A DNA stretch of 64,000 nucleotides from Candidatus Zixiibacteriota bacterium (GCA_023138975.1 JAGLON010000033.1:81396-145395), one strand, 5' to 3'. Counted from the stretch's first letter, positions 26,596 through 36,674 are shown. A program made the numbers and translations. Notes: generated by a model not told the origin, from the sequence alone.

Positions 26596-27363
26596 GTGAA
26601 AACTTGGCGTTTGATATTCAATACCGACGAGACAGCTTCCTTCAATATGGCAGCCGATGCATGGCTTTTTGAGTGTGCGAATAAGGGCGGTAGGGAACCG
26701 GTACTTCGTTTATATGCCTGGGATAGGCCCTCTATTACAATTGGCTATCATCAAGAGTTTGCTCGTTCCGTTATTGAAGATAAACTGGGCTCAACACCGG
26801 TCGTCCGTCGTATAACGGGAGGACGAGCCCTATTGCATGATGCCGGAGAATTAACTTACTCCGTTTCTGGTAATTTTATTTTAAATCATGAGTTGGGGAC
26901 ATCTTTGCGAGACAGTTACCATCATATTGCTAGTGCGATTGTTGCGTTTTATCGCCTGATTGGATGGTCTGCCGAAATTAATCATCGTGATAACCCGGTC
27001 TCACTTGGAAAAGGAAGTTCGGTTCAGAAAGGTTGTTTTGCGGCAGTTTCGCATTCCGAAGTACTAATTGACGGCCAAAAAATGGCCGCCAGCTCTCAGC
27101 GACGAGCAAAATCTTCTTTAATTCAGCACGGAGCAATCAAGCTTGGAAAACCGGCTAATCACCCGGCTATTGTCGGGTTGGAAGTTCGGGATACTTCACA
27201 ACTACTTGCAACCAATATAGATAGTGACGAATTAAAACAAAAAGTAATCTCCGCGTTTGAAAGCGTATTTGGAATAACTTTAAAGGAATTACCGTTTTCG
27301 GACGCCGAAATAAATAAAATACAGTCTCTGCAATCAGATTTCGTAAATTTTAATAAAGGGTGA
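26596..27363 (+). CDS. Lipoate/octanoate transferase family protein (LipM-like)
   Basis: 255 residues of the BPL/LplA/LipB fold. It opens 'NMAADAWLFE' and has 'TPVVRRITGGRALLHDAGEL', the classic RRxxGGxxxxHD motif. Cys147 in 'KGCFAAVSHSEVLIDGQKMA' followed by 'SSQRR...LIQHG' matches the thiol-containing LipM octanoyltransferase pattern better than ATP-dependent LplA. The expected role is moving octanoyl from ACP to GcvH or E2 domains in lipoate synthesis. GTG start; an overlapping ATG at 26594 leads at once to a stop. No lipA or gcvH lies nearby. LplA-type ligase is the alternative. Confidence 0.75.
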   Translation: MKTWRLIFNTDETASFNMAADAWLFECANKGGREPVLRLYAWDRPSITIGYHQEFARSVIEDKLGSTPVVRRITGGRALLHDAGELTYSVSGNFILNHELGTSLRDSYHHIASAIVAFYRLIGWSAEINHRDNPVSLGKGSSVQKGCFAAVSHSEVLIDGQKMAASSQRRAKSSLIQHGAIKLGKPANHPAIVGLEVRDTSQLLATNIDSDELKQKVISAFESVFGITLKELPFSDAEINKIQSLQSDFVNFNKG

Positions 27364-27664
27364 AAATCGATTAAACACAGATACCGGTAAAACAGTCATA
27401 ACTGTGAACGGTAAAGGGAAAAGGGGAAAAAACCTCTTGACTCCGAGGCACTATTTATTGTATTTTTGATTCTCTGTATGTCTGCGTTTTTTGACATACT
27501 ATGTGACTTAGGAATGGTCATCTAAAGTCACGGTTTTTTTGGGTAGAGAGATAGGAAAGGTTTGGGTGCAAGGTTTGTCCATAGATAACAAATCTTTATA
27601 CAAAGCATTCCCTCACACCAACGCAATGCGCATAGATAATCATCCCAGTGAGGAGGGTTTCGAT
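27364..27664. promoter_or_regulatory. Leader region of the TonB receptor gene: two possible promoters and a terminator
   Basis: This 301-bp gap holds a possible promoter TTGACT (27436-27441), 17-18 bp, TATTTT; an intrinsic terminator at 27503-27540; and a second possible promoter TTGTCC (27575-27580), 16 bp, TATACA (27597-27602). The GAGGAGGG ribosome site lies just before ATG 27665. I did not recognise a cobalamin or other known riboswitch, although such elements often precede TonB receptors. Confidence 0.4.
27503..27540 (+). terminator. Intrinsic terminator upstream of the TonB receptor gene
   Basis: GTGACTTAG (27503-27511) pairs with CTAAAGTCAC (27522-27531) with one bulged base, followed by GG and seven T. 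It may end the lipM-like transcript or attenuate transcription from the 27436 promoter. Confidence 0.6.
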
Positions 27665-30600
27665 ATGTCGAGCCGTCGTAACAAGCCGATTTTTTCGGTT
27701 ATTGTGTTATTAGTGCTGATTTCTCTTTTGGCGGGGTCAGTCTTTTCCGCCTCGGTCGGTCGAATAAAGGGGACAATCACAGACAAAAAAACCGGAGAAA
27801 GCCTGTTCGGTGTTTCGGTCCAAATTGAAGGCACTAAAATGGGGGGAAAGAGTGATTTTGATGGAAACTACATCATTCTTTCGGTTTCTCCCGGTACCTA
27901 TAATTTGCTTTTTACATCGATGGGTTATGAGAAAATTCGCATGACCGGTGTTGAAGTCAATACTGATGTCACCTCTGAGCGCAATATTCAGATGAAATCG
28001 ACTATTCTCGAAACCGATAAAGTCGTAGAGGTTGTTGGAACCAGAAAAGGTATTGATTTTAATCAGACCATGGATATTTCCATTAAGAGCCAGGCAGAAA
28101 TTTTGGCGGCACCAGTCGCCAATGTTGATGAGCTGTTATCAATGGAAACGGGTATTACCCGTGACGCCGACGGTCAGCTTCACATTCGAGGCGGTCGTGC
28201 TGGCGAAACAACATATCTTGTTGACGGTGTGAACTTCTCCGATCCGTTAGGTGGTAGAGCTCCTGTCGATGCTGGTGTCAACATCTCATCGTCAGCGGTG
28301 CTTGAGCTTAAGGTTATTAAAGACGGTTTCGATCCTGAGTATGGTGAAGCACTTTCCGGTGTTGTAACGATTACCTCGCCAAAGGGATCACCTGATAAAA
28401 CCAGCTCCCGAATAAACTATTATACTGATGATTTCGGAAGCGCTGATTTAAACAAATTCTCAGAAAATTATGACTTGCTTGAATTCTCACTCAGCGGTCC
28501 AGATCCCTTTTTTACCAGCCGTATTTTGCCGGCTTTGGGTATCAACTACTTTGAAGATAAAGATTTTACTTTTTATATAAGTAGCCGCGCTCAAAAAACT
28601 GACAGCCGTACTCCATACTGGAGATATAATACTCCGGCTACTCAGAAGGAGTTCACTGGATTTAATCTTCTTGGGATCAATGTTCCCGACCGTCAGGAAA
28701 ACAGTTACAACCTTGGTATGACTCTTGCCTTCAATCCGACAGCGAATATGGAAGTGAAGGCTTTGTATAAAGGTAGTTGGTCTAACTGGACTAACTTCAC
28801 TTGGGAGCACCGGTTCTCGCCGGCAACCGCTCCAATTTCAGATTACACTACGAGTACATTTTCTTTGCAGTTAAAGCAGATTCTCAGTAAATCTTCAGAC
28901 TATGAGATTAACTTGTCCTACTGGGGTTCGCGTTTTTCCATGAAGCCGGGTGACCCGAATCATCCCGGACAAGGACTCAATCCGGATGATTTTCTTTTTG
29001 CCGATGAGTATGAAACCTATGATGATGTTAACGACAATTATCAGTACGACAGTTATGAGCCGTTTTTAAATATTTTCCCTGATTCAGTCCAGTGGGGCTC
29101 AATCTGGATTCCTGAACGCAATGCAACCGATGTTGTTGTTTCTACAGACAATCAGGTCGGCGGGCCTTGGAACCCGATGTTTGATATTAATAATAATGGT
29201 ATTATAGATGCCTATGAAGGTGAGCCGTTTGCTGATATGAACCGCAACGGTATCTGGGATAAAGGAGATAAGCTTACCAGAGATATCAATGGTAACCGGA
29301 CATACGATGATTTTTATCGTGATGTCACGACTCCAACCTGGACATCTCGTGAAGAACCTTATATTGATGGTGATTCGAGTCTGGGTGAAAACTTTGTTGA
29401 TATTAACCGCAACGGTGTTTACGATCCGGGTATTGATCGCTTTATAACAGCTTTAGATCCGGCTGTTAATATGGATATCAATCGCGATAATGAGTATACC
29501 GGTCCGAATCCGCTCCTATGGGAACCTGGTATTCCTTTTATTGATTATAACGGTAATGGTGTGTTTGATGCGCCTAATAATCATTATGATCCAGGTGAAC
29601 CATATATTGATATAAATAAAAACGGTAAGCATGATTTGGGCGGCGACAATAATACCGCGTTCTTAAACTACGGCTTTTTACAGTCCGGCGAATCTAACCG
29701 ATGGCTTCATGAGTCGGTCGATAAACTTACCGCAAAAGGTAATTTCAAAAAAGCTATTGGTAATGCTCATGAGATCAAGGCGGGATTTGAATTCCGCAAT
29801 GAGAAAGTTGCTGTTGAAGATATTCAAGGGCTACAAAGACGGAATGATGAGTCCATTGGCGATGGCTATCCTTTTGAAGGCCGCGGCCGAATTCGGGATT
29901 TTTATTCCCGCACACCGAATATCCTAATCTTTTATTTCCGCGACAAAATCGAATATGGCTCCCTTGTCGCATCACTCGGTATGCGTGCTGACCTCTTTTT
30001 CCAAGCGGACTTAAAAGGCTCTCAGACAATTCAGGATAGAACCGGTCATAATATTCAAGATATTAGAAATAAATTCTCGCCGCGAGTATCTATCAACTAC
30101 CCGATTTCAGAACGCGCGATGATTCGATTTAACTATGGCCATTTCTATGAATTACCTAGTTACACACGAATGTTCCGTACCTCGAATCCGTACGAAACCG
30201 GAAGTTTATCACTGGTCGGTAACCCCAATCTTGATTACACCAAGACGATTAACTATACTTTCGGTGTGAACTATGCGTTCACCGATGAGTATTCAGTCAA
30301 AATGTCCGGTTTCTATAAAGATTACTTTGATATGATCGCGACTACTGCTTTTAAAGTTAACGGTATTACTCAGTTCTCATATTATGATAATACTGACTAT
30401 GCTCGCGTTCGCGGATTTGAAATGGAGCTTACTCGGGAAGCCGCCAGGTTTATTAACGGTACTCTGAGTTACGAGTATTCGTTTGCATATGGTAAATCAT
30501 CTTCCGACGCCGCCAACTATGATGATGAGGTTGCTGGTGGTGATATTTCGATTGATGAAAACCCGCTTGGCTGGGATATCCGCCATCGTGTTTCATTGTG

Positions 30601-31036
30601 GCTGCAGCTTTACTTTACCGATAGAGATCATCCGAAACTGTTTGGCATTTCAATTCCTAATAACTGGGATATGTCGGTTTTCTGGCGTTTCCAAACCGGA
30701 TTCCCGTTCACCCCGGCTAATAACTTCCCGTATATGGAGCTTGACGTTGGTGAGAAACCGCAAACAAACTCAATGCGTTTGCCTTCCACTGCACAGACCG
30801 ATATTAAAATGCATAAGAGATTCAGAATCTCTGGCATGCAGTACTCCGTTCAGCTGTGGATAAATAATTTATTTAATAATGAAAATGTCGTATCGGTACA
30901 TTCCAGTACCGGCCGCCCGGACACTAATAATAACCCGGGCAACGATATAATTAATGGAGGAACTGAATTCCAGGCCAACCCGAGATCCTGGGGCAGAGCG
31001 CGCCAGATTATTCTTGGATTCGGAGTACAGTTCTAA
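27665..31036 (+). CDS. TonB-dependent receptor with carboxypeptidase-like domain and Asp-rich calcium-loop repeats
   Basis: 1123 residues from ATG 27665 (GAGGAGGG upstream, signal peptide ending near 'GSVFSA'). Residues ~30-110 are a carboxypeptidase-regulatory-like domain ('GRIKGTITDKKTGESLFGVS'). The plug follows ('IRGGRAGETTYLVDGVNFSD'), then a long outer-membrane barrel with aromatic strands to the C-terminal 'ILGFGVQF'. Residues ~445-660 carry about seven D-x-N-x-N-G-x-x-D-like loops, such as 'DMNRNGIWDKGD' and 'DINRNGVYDPG', which resemble calcium-binding dockerin or EF-hand loops inserted in an extracellular loop. It should take up or export a large ligand with TonB energy. It is co-directional with the PorV-like and lipoprotein genes. 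Confidence 0.85.
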   Translation: MSSRRNKPIFSVIVLLVLISLLAGSVFSASVGRIKGTITDKKTGESLFGVSVQIEGTKMGGKSDFDGNYIILSVSPGTYNLLFTSMGYEKIRMTGVEVNTDVTSERNIQMKSTILETDKVVEVVGTRKGIDFNQTMDISIKSQAEILAAPVANVDELLSMETGITRDADGQLHIRGGRAGETTYLVDGVNFSDPLGGRAPVDAGVNISSSAVLELKVIKDGFDPEYGEALSGVVTITSPKGSPDKTSSRINYYTDDFGSADLNKFSENYDLLEFSLSGPDPFFTSRILPALGINYFEDKDFTFYISSRAQKTDSRTPYWRYNTPATQKEFTGFNLLGINVPDRQENSYNLGMTLAFNPTANMEVKALYKGSWSNWTNFTWEHRFSPATAPISDYTTSTFSLQLKQILSKSSDYEINLSYWGSRFSMKPGDPNHPGQGLNPDDFLFADEYETYDDVNDNYQYDSYEPFLNIFPDSVQWGSIWIPERNATDVVVSTDNQVGGPWNPMFDINNNGIIDAYEGEPFADMNRNGIWDKGDKLTRDINGNRTYDDFYRDVTTPTWTSREEPYIDGDSSLGENFVDINRNGVYDPGIDRFITALDPAVNMDINRDNEYTGPNPLLWEPGIPFIDYNGNGVFDAPNNHYDPGEPYIDINKNGKHDLGGDNNTAFLNYGFLQSGESNRWLHESVDKLTAKGNFKKAIGNAHEIKAGFEFRNEKVAVEDIQGLQRRNDESIGDGYPFEGRGRIRDFYSRTPNILIFYFRDKIEYGSLVASLGMRADLFFQADLKGSQTIQDRTGHNIQDIRNKFSPRVSINYPISERAMIRFNYGHFYELPSYTRMFRTSNPYETGSLSLVGNPNLDYTKTINYTFGVNYAFTDEYSVKMSGFYKDYFDMIATTAFKVNGITQFSYYDNTDYARVRGFEMELTREAARFINGTLSYEYSFAYGKSSSDAANYDDEVAGGDISIDENPLGWDIRHRVSLWLQLYFTDRDHPKLFGISIPNNWDMSVFWRFQTGFPFTPANNFPYMELDVGEKPQTNSMRLPSTAQTDIKMHKRFRISGMQYSVQLWINNLFNNENVVSVHSSTGRPDTNNNPGNDIINGGTEFQANPRSWGRARQIILGFGVQF

Positions 31037-31093
31037 GTTAAAGATGATTCAAGGCTTATGCCGACTAGATATAGAATCGATGGGAGAATGCAG

Positions 31094-32059
31094 ATGTCAT
31101 GCAAAGTAAAATCTTCGGCTGGTAAATGGACCGTTTTACTGTCCTTCGCCATCTTGGCCGTATTAGTTAGCCTTTCCGGTCAGGCCTTTGGTCAGGCCAA
31201 GGTAGGTACAGCCGGTGCCAAGTTTCTTGATATTGGAATATCAGCTCGGGCAATGGGAATGAGTGAAGCGTATTCGGCGATTGCCAATGATATTTCGGCT
31301 GTTTATTACAACCCGGCCGGGCTGACTCAGATTTATTCCCGGGAAGCCATGTTTACACATATTGACTATCCGGCTGATATTAATTATGAATTCGCCGCCG
31401 TTGCTTTCCCGTGGGAAGCCGCGTCGGGAGTTATTGCTTTTTCGTTCTATAATCTGAGACCGGGTGAAATTCCGCTCACTACATATGCCAATCCGGAAGG
31501 TACCGGTGAAATGTTCTTTGCCAATGATTATGCCATTACAATCACATATGCGCGTAGTTTGACTGAGCATTTCTCTCTGGGTACTACATTTAAGGCTATT
31601 GGCCAATACTATGATAATGAATCAGCAACCGGTTGGGCGGCTGACGTTGGTACCATTTATGATACCGGCTATCGAGGCTTTAAGATAGCCATGAGTATTA
31701 TGAATTTCGGACCGGATATGAAAATGATAACTCAGGAGTATCCGTTGCCGATCAACTTCAAATTCGGTAGTTCTTTCAATTTTATAGAAAGCCCGGATCA
31801 TTTAGCCACATTTGCTCTCGAAGGTGCTCACCCATCGGATAACCTTGAGCAGTATAATGCCGGTATCGAATATTGGTTTCATGATAAATTCTCCCTCAGA
31901 GTTGGAAATAGATTTAATTATGACACCGACGGATTTACCGCCGGCGCTGGAATGAAAATGCCTTTCGGAGAAACCGTTGAAATGCGGATAGATTATAGTT
32001 ATCAGGATTTTGGTTTCTTACGCGAAGTTCATCGATTCTCACTAGCGATGGCGTTTTAA
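31094..32059 (+). CDS. PorV/PorQ-like outer-membrane protein
   Basis: 321 residues from ATG 31094, preceded by GGGAGA. An earlier ATG at 31058 has no ribosome site. A signal peptide ends near 'GQAFGQA'. The mature start 'GTAGAKFLDIGISARAMGMS' plus 'AIANDISAVYYNPAGL' is the signature of the PorV/PorQ (UPF0164) beta-barrel family, related to FadL-like transporters. In Bacteroidetes, PorV shuttles type IX cargo to the surface; many FCB members have several paralogues of unknown function. It lies 57 bp after the TonB receptor and 37 bp before a lipoprotein, suggesting one envelope operon. No other type IX genes are visible here. Confidence 0.8.
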   Translation: MSCKVKSSAGKWTVLLSFAILAVLVSLSGQAFGQAKVGTAGAKFLDIGISARAMGMSEAYSAIANDISAVYYNPAGLTQIYSREAMFTHIDYPADINYEFAAVAFPWEAASGVIAFSFYNLRPGEIPLTTYANPEGTGEMFFANDYAITITYARSLTEHFSLGTTFKAIGQYYDNESATGWAADVGTIYDTGYRGFKIAMSIMNFGPDMKMITQEYPLPINFKFGSSFNFIESPDHLATFALEGAHPSDNLEQYNAGIEYWFHDKFSLRVGNRFNYDTDGFTAGAGMKMPFGETVEMRIDYSYQDFGFLREVHRFSLAMAF

Positions 32060-32096
32060 GGAGTGAGGCATGTCAAGTAATACTGGAGGAAAAACA

Positions 32097-34220
32097 ATGT
32101 CGGTGGTACGCTTTACGATAGTATTAGCAGCTCTTCTGGCTCTGGCGATGACACTGGGACTCGTGGGATGTGAACCGGATAGAACCGGCACGGCAAAAAC
32201 AAATGCCGCACCCAAGGTAACAATAGTCAACACTCCGCCGGATGGCGCTCAATTTTCACGCAACCCAGAATTAAACTGGTTTGCGACAGATATAGACGGA
32301 TTTATTTCCTTTTTCAGATATTCCATTGTCGTGGATTCGATGCTTCTGATAAACGGCAATCTGGTAACTCCGGAGCAGTTTATCACACAGGCCACCGATG
32401 CTCAGTTTAGATGGGATACACTGCTGGTCGATTTGGATCATCCTCAATCTTCGGCGACGTTGCAGTTATTTGCCGATACTCTTGATCCGGTGAATACCTT
32501 TGTCAGCCAGTACTTTTTCGTGCAGGCGGAAGATGATCGAGGAGCTATGTCCGAAGTAGTTTTCCGGAACTACTCTCGAAATAACCATTACCCCAACACT
32601 CATCATCGATATGCTCGTTCTACGCCGTTTATTAACGCTGTTGATGCCAATTCAGCCGCCAATGGGATCCAACTTTCCTGGTATGGTGCCGATTCGCTCG
32701 ACTGGGGGCGCACCGACCCGCCGCTGGATTATGAATGGCGCTTATTCGGTCCGTTTGATTTGGATGAGGATATTTATCTGAATTCAACTCTGGAAGACTG
32801 TGATCGGGACCCGGTTTCGGGTCAATTGATTAATTGCAGAGAGGTTTACACCTTAGACTTAGATGCTTTACCGGATACGATACACATAGATATCGGTAAT
32901 GGAAATATAGTATCTAAAGCACAGCCGATAGCGCGATCGCAGGGTCCTAATTTTGCCAATGATCCGACCGATGTCTGGGTTACCGATAGGGAAGCAACAA
33001 TTTTTAATGTTTTCGAAGGTATGAATCTGGTTGAGACCAGTGAGTATAAATTTGTCTTTTGGGTTCGTGCCCGTGATGACGGGTTTGTACCCGATCCTAC
33101 TCCGCCATTTAGCCAATTCACGGTTATTGAGGCATTGTATGAAAATGATATTGCAGTTTTTGATGAGACTGAATATGCGTTTCGCTCTTCATATTGGGGA
33201 CCCTTCTATATGGATACAGTGAAATCTGTTTTCGAAAAATTAATTCATGATGCCGGATATGACCAATTCGATATTTCAGATGATTACTTTTGGAAATCAG
33301 CAATTAGAGATCATACCTTAATTGGTACTCCCGAGTCTGGACCAATTAAGGTACCTTCATTGCTCAATGTTTTATCCTATAAGGCTCTTGTGTTTTTTAC
33401 GGATGCTCAGGTGTCTGGCTATGATACTTCTCCAACAGGTTTGATGAGAGAAAAGGTCTATTTTGGAATGGATATGGGTGTGACTGTCTTAATGATGTGT
33501 AGAAATATTACCGGTATTCAGCAAAACATGGGTGAGGGTGATGAGCCAGACGGAATACCTATTGAGATGTCAGGTAATTTTCAGAAATACTTCGGCATTA
33601 GAAGTGTGACCGTGGAAAAGTGGAATTACTGGGTTTTGAAGATACCAGAATATATTCATACTCCGATATATAAAGAAGAGTTTATCGCAGCCTATCCCGT
33701 TAATACGAGTGAGTTTCCGTTAATCGAACTTGATTATGGTGATTCTACCTCTTTATTGGATCGTAGATACGGGCAGTGGGATGAAAATTTATTATTTACT
33801 CCTACTCCACATTCTATGCAGGGACTGCCTGAAGTCGGTGTCTGTAACAAAATGCCGGGAGCCGCTCCGCTCTTCCTATACTTCTCCAAGCATGGCCAAG
33901 TATCGCCATTCCATGGCAAGGTTTGTGCCGTCAGAAATATTACCCAAGATACCCGGACCTCAGTGTTTCTGTTTACTCCAATTGCGATGGATCCGGTTCC
34001 TATGACACAGACTATGGAAATAACTCTGGATTGGCTGATGGAGAAATTCTCGACCGTAGCTCCGGCGGCAAAGCCGGGAATAAACTACACCGGTTCAATT
34101 GATATGACTGAACGGCAGCAAAAGGTTCATGATTATCTGGAGTATATTGAGCACAATATGACCGAAGAAGAAAAGGCGGCCATGGGTATCAAGCCGCTCA
34201 AGCCGTTTGTTATTCATTAA
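32097..34220 (+). CDS. Large lipoprotein of unknown function
   Basis: 707 residues from ATG 32097, with GGAGG 8-9 nt upstream. The N-terminus is a lipoprotein signal with lipobox 'LVGC'. Residues ~40-190 look like Ig/FN3-type beta domains ('PPDGAQFSRNPELNWFATDI', 'FFVQAEDDRGAMS'). The middle and C-terminal parts are not recognised; the part from ~375 on has an alternating alpha/beta look ('VLSYKALVFFTDAQVSG'), and the C-terminus is helical. I do not recognise the family. It ends 20 bp before a bidirectional terminator and is the last gene after the TonB receptor and PorV-like protein, so it may work with them at the outer membrane. Confidence 0.7.
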   Translation: MSVVRFTIVLAALLALAMTLGLVGCEPDRTGTAKTNAAPKVTIVNTPPDGAQFSRNPELNWFATDIDGFISFFRYSIVVDSMLLINGNLVTPEQFITQATDAQFRWDTLLVDLDHPQSSATLQLFADTLDPVNTFVSQYFFVQAEDDRGAMSEVVFRNYSRNNHYPNTHHRYARSTPFINAVDANSAANGIQLSWYGADSLDWGRTDPPLDYEWRLFGPFDLDEDIYLNSTLEDCDRDPVSGQLINCREVYTLDLDALPDTIHIDIGNGNIVSKAQPIARSQGPNFANDPTDVWVTDREATIFNVFEGMNLVETSEYKFVFWVRARDDGFVPDPTPPFSQFTVIEALYENDIAVFDETEYAFRSSYWGPFYMDTVKSVFEKLIHDAGYDQFDISDDYFWKSAIRDHTLIGTPESGPIKVPSLLNVLSYKALVFFTDAQVSGYDTSPTGLMREKVYFGMDMGVTVLMMCRNITGIQQNMGEGDEPDGIPIEMSGNFQKYFGIRSVTVEKWNYWVLKIPEYIHTPIYKEEFIAAYPVNTSEFPLIELDYGDSTSLLDRRYGQWDENLLFTPTPHSMQGLPEVGVCNKMPGAAPLFLYFSKHGQVSPFHGKVCAVRNITQDTRTSVFLFTPIAMDPVPMTQTMEITLDWLMEKFSTVAPAAKPGINYTGSIDMTERQQKVHDYLEYIEHNMTEEEKAAMGIKPLKPFVIH

Positions 34221-34239
34221 GAAGAATTAGTTCTAAATA

Positions 34240-34271
34240 AAAAAAGCCCCGTTTTTTACGGGGCTTTTTTT
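34240..34271. terminator. Bidirectional intrinsic terminator
   Basis: AAAAAAGCCCCGT and ACGGGGCTTTTTTT form a strong GC stem flanked by A- and T-runs. It serves the plus-strand lipoprotein gene and the converging minus-strand glycosyltransferase gene. Confidence 0.9.
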
Positions 34272-34278
34272 GTTGGGA

Positions 34279-36390
34279 TCAATTGGACCAAATACTTATA
34301 TACTTTGCTGCAATGGAATCTGCTTGGTAGTTTTCTCCAATTGAACGATACCCCGAAATTAAATTTATATAGGCCTCTTTACAAAGACTATCTGAGTGAA
34401 TAGAAGCCTTTGAAAAACGAATTGATTGTTCATACATGCCGCTCAAACCATATAAATAACCCAATTGATAATTGGCCAGACTATTCAGTCTTTTTCTTTG
34501 TTTTACATCCTGACCGAGTAAAGTATTAAACGATATTCTTGGCGGAGTCTCCAGCATCTCAAGGACAATTAAGTGGTTATCGATTGCCTCAGCCATTCGG
34601 TTGAGAGCAGTTAGATAGAGAGCTTCTTCAAATAAATATTCGGGATATTTCTCCACGTACATTCGGAATTGAAGCCGCAACAGTTCTGTGTTTTCTCTCA
34701 CGGCGGCATCCTCGGTAGCAATTCTCAAAAGATTCATTGCCGCTTCTTTGTAATATGGTTTAAGTCTAATTGCTTGCGTTGCATAATACATTGCCGAATC
34801 ATAGCTATGGTTCACCAAAAATAACGCCGCGATATTATTATAGGCTTCAGCGGATTTACTATTTTGAGAAATTTCAGTCTGAAAAGCCCGGATTGCTCTG
34901 CTTGTATTACCGGTTTTCATATAAGCAATGCCCAGGTTAATATGACTGTTTTCAAAATACCCGGAGATTGAATTAATTGAATCATAATATATTATCGCCT
35001 GATTATAATCTCCGGCTCGCAGCATCTGATTGCCTCTATTATAAAGCGTATGGCGGTAGTCGGATTGATATTCAGGATATACTGAAGAGATAGAATAGAA
35101 ACTTATGCCAACTGCGAAAATAAGGGAGAAAAACAGGCGAATGCTGAAATCTCTATTCTGTACCGCCTGAATTAGAGTAAAAACTCCAATCGAAGCCAAT
35201 AACATAATAAAAGGCATTATCGGCAGCCGAAAGCGGGAGGAAACAAAAAACATTGATATTACTATTCCATATAGTCCAACTATCCCAAGAATCTTAAGGT
35301 AGCTGCTTCGATAAGAACTCTTCAATATTAGTGGGAACGCTATAAATCCAAAAATTATAAAGTACCGAACCGGGAATAGACGCAATATAGGATTTTGATA
35401 GATTGAAAGCTCAAGGTCTCGATTATTATCAATTTCATGACTCGAAAAAAAGAAATAAAGCTTTTTAATAAACAATTTCAAACCGTCTGTTTGATTTTCA
35501 ACCAGGTAATCAATCCCTCGCCCATACCAGTATAGCGATTGTTGCCCGTATAACAAATCCCGACCGGATTCGGTACGAGTCAGGTATTCTACATCCTCAA
35601 GATTCCAATCTTCTCCGATACCGGGAAGATTTGAGTAAAGCCCATTCGCTTCAGAGTTATTCCCAATGAAAAAATTAATACCGCCTTGATACGCGACTAA
35701 CGTCACCTGACTGGAATAGTAGTAGTTAATCACCGTGACAGGGAGAATACAGAGAGCAATCGTAATGACTAAGGGGAGAACAGATTTATAAATACTTGTT
35801 TGCTGCTGGCGGGCATTTTTCCAGAAGATATATAGCAGGACCGGAGCAAATATAAGTATCGTTGGTCGAGTGATAGCCGCCAGGCCAAAGAACAATCCGG
35901 ATAATCCCGGGTGAGGAGACTTTCCTTCGGTCTTGACACTAAAATATACTGTTGCCAAGGCAAATAGGTTAAACAGGCCATCAAGAAGCAGCTCGGCTTC
36001 AAAGAAAGTAGCTGGTGGATAAAACAAATATAGCAATCCAGCCAGAAGTGCAATTTTCTTATCTGTTAACGACAGAGTAATTTTGTAAAGCAATAAAACT
36101 GAAAGGCATCCGGCCAAAAGTTGTACTATCCTAACAAATAACAAGGAGTTTCCTGATATCTTTAGCAGTATTGAGAGTATGTAGGGATAAAGGGGAGCGC
36201 GGAAATATGGAGCATTTGCAAAGATATCTCCGGAAGCTATGGCTGTTGCCCAGTTATAATGATAAAGCTCGTCAACTGATAAACGAGCAATGGATGAAAT
36301 ACTCTCATGGCCGGCAAACAAATAGATTAGTTTTACAATCACTGATGTAATTGCTAACCAAAACAGGGAAGATCTTAAAAGTTTATTCAT
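34279..36390 (-). CDS. GT39-type membrane glycosyltransferase with C-terminal TPR repeats
   Basis: 703 residues from ATG 36390; the frame is open to a TTG 36 bp further upstream. Residues ~1-440 contain about eleven membrane helices with the first-loop acidic pattern of GT-C enzymes ('LSVDELYHYNWATAIASGD', Asp-Glu) and 'APLYPYILSILL'. Residues ~455-700 are TPR repeats ('NRGNQMLRAGDYNQAIIYYD', 'NLGIAYMKTGNTSRAIRAFQ'). GT39-like enzymes transfer sugars from lipid carriers to proteins or lipid A outside the inner membrane. The acceptor here is unknown. It stands alone on the minus strand between convergent and divergent plus-strand genes. Confidence 0.75.
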   Translation of the reverse strand: MNKLLRSSLFWLAITSVIVKLIYLFAGHESISSIARLSVDELYHYNWATAIASGDIFANAPYFRAPLYPYILSILLKISGNSLLFVRIVQLLAGCLSVLLLYKITLSLTDKKIALLAGLLYLFYPPATFFEAELLLDGLFNLFALATVYFSVKTEGKSPHPGLSGLFFGLAAITRPTILIFAPVLLYIFWKNARQQQTSIYKSVLPLVITIALCILPVTVINYYYSSQVTLVAYQGGINFFIGNNSEANGLYSNLPGIGEDWNLEDVEYLTRTESGRDLLYGQQSLYWYGRGIDYLVENQTDGLKLFIKKLYFFFSSHEIDNNRDLELSIYQNPILRLFPVRYFIIFGFIAFPLILKSSYRSSYLKILGIVGLYGIVISMFFVSSRFRLPIMPFIMLLASIGVFTLIQAVQNRDFSIRLFFSLIFAVGISFYSISSVYPEYQSDYRHTLYNRGNQMLRAGDYNQAIIYYDSINSISGYFENSHINLGIAYMKTGNTSRAIRAFQTEISQNSKSAEAYNNIAALFLVNHSYDSAMYYATQAIRLKPYYKEAAMNLLRIATEDAAVRENTELLRLQFRMYVEKYPEYLFEEALYLTALNRMAEAIDNHLIVLEMLETPPRISFNTLLGQDVKQRKRLNSLANYQLGYLYGLSGMYEQSIRFSKASIHSDSLCKEAYINLISGYRSIGENYQADSIAAKYISIWSN

Positions 36391-36674
36391 CTCCAAAATA
36401 TATAATTCCTCATAACCAATTATCAATATAAATTGTTGTTACTATGCAAGAAATATCACTATGCATTTTCATTCACTTCATTTCAAGCAGGCCAGTGCAT
36501 AACTAATAAGATGAAATGTTTCTACAACTGGCAATCTAATAGTTACTTATGGATATATATGTGCATCCATATGCATATCTGCCGTTCAAAAAGTGCACAA
36601 TTATCTACCGATTTTCATATGGCACCACAGTTGCTCTAATACTCAGTGGAACTACTTTTTGAGGAGGCAAGACA

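Noticed and set aside
27539-27664. N-terminal extension of the TonB receptor
   Set aside because: It starts at a TTG inside the T-run of a terminator and precedes a much better ATG with a strong ribosome site and signal peptide.
36570-36582. Shared 13-mer TATGCATATCTGC upstream of the subtilase and of etfA (55955-55967)
   Set aside because: Chance matches of this length are expected in 64 kb, and surrounding bases differ.
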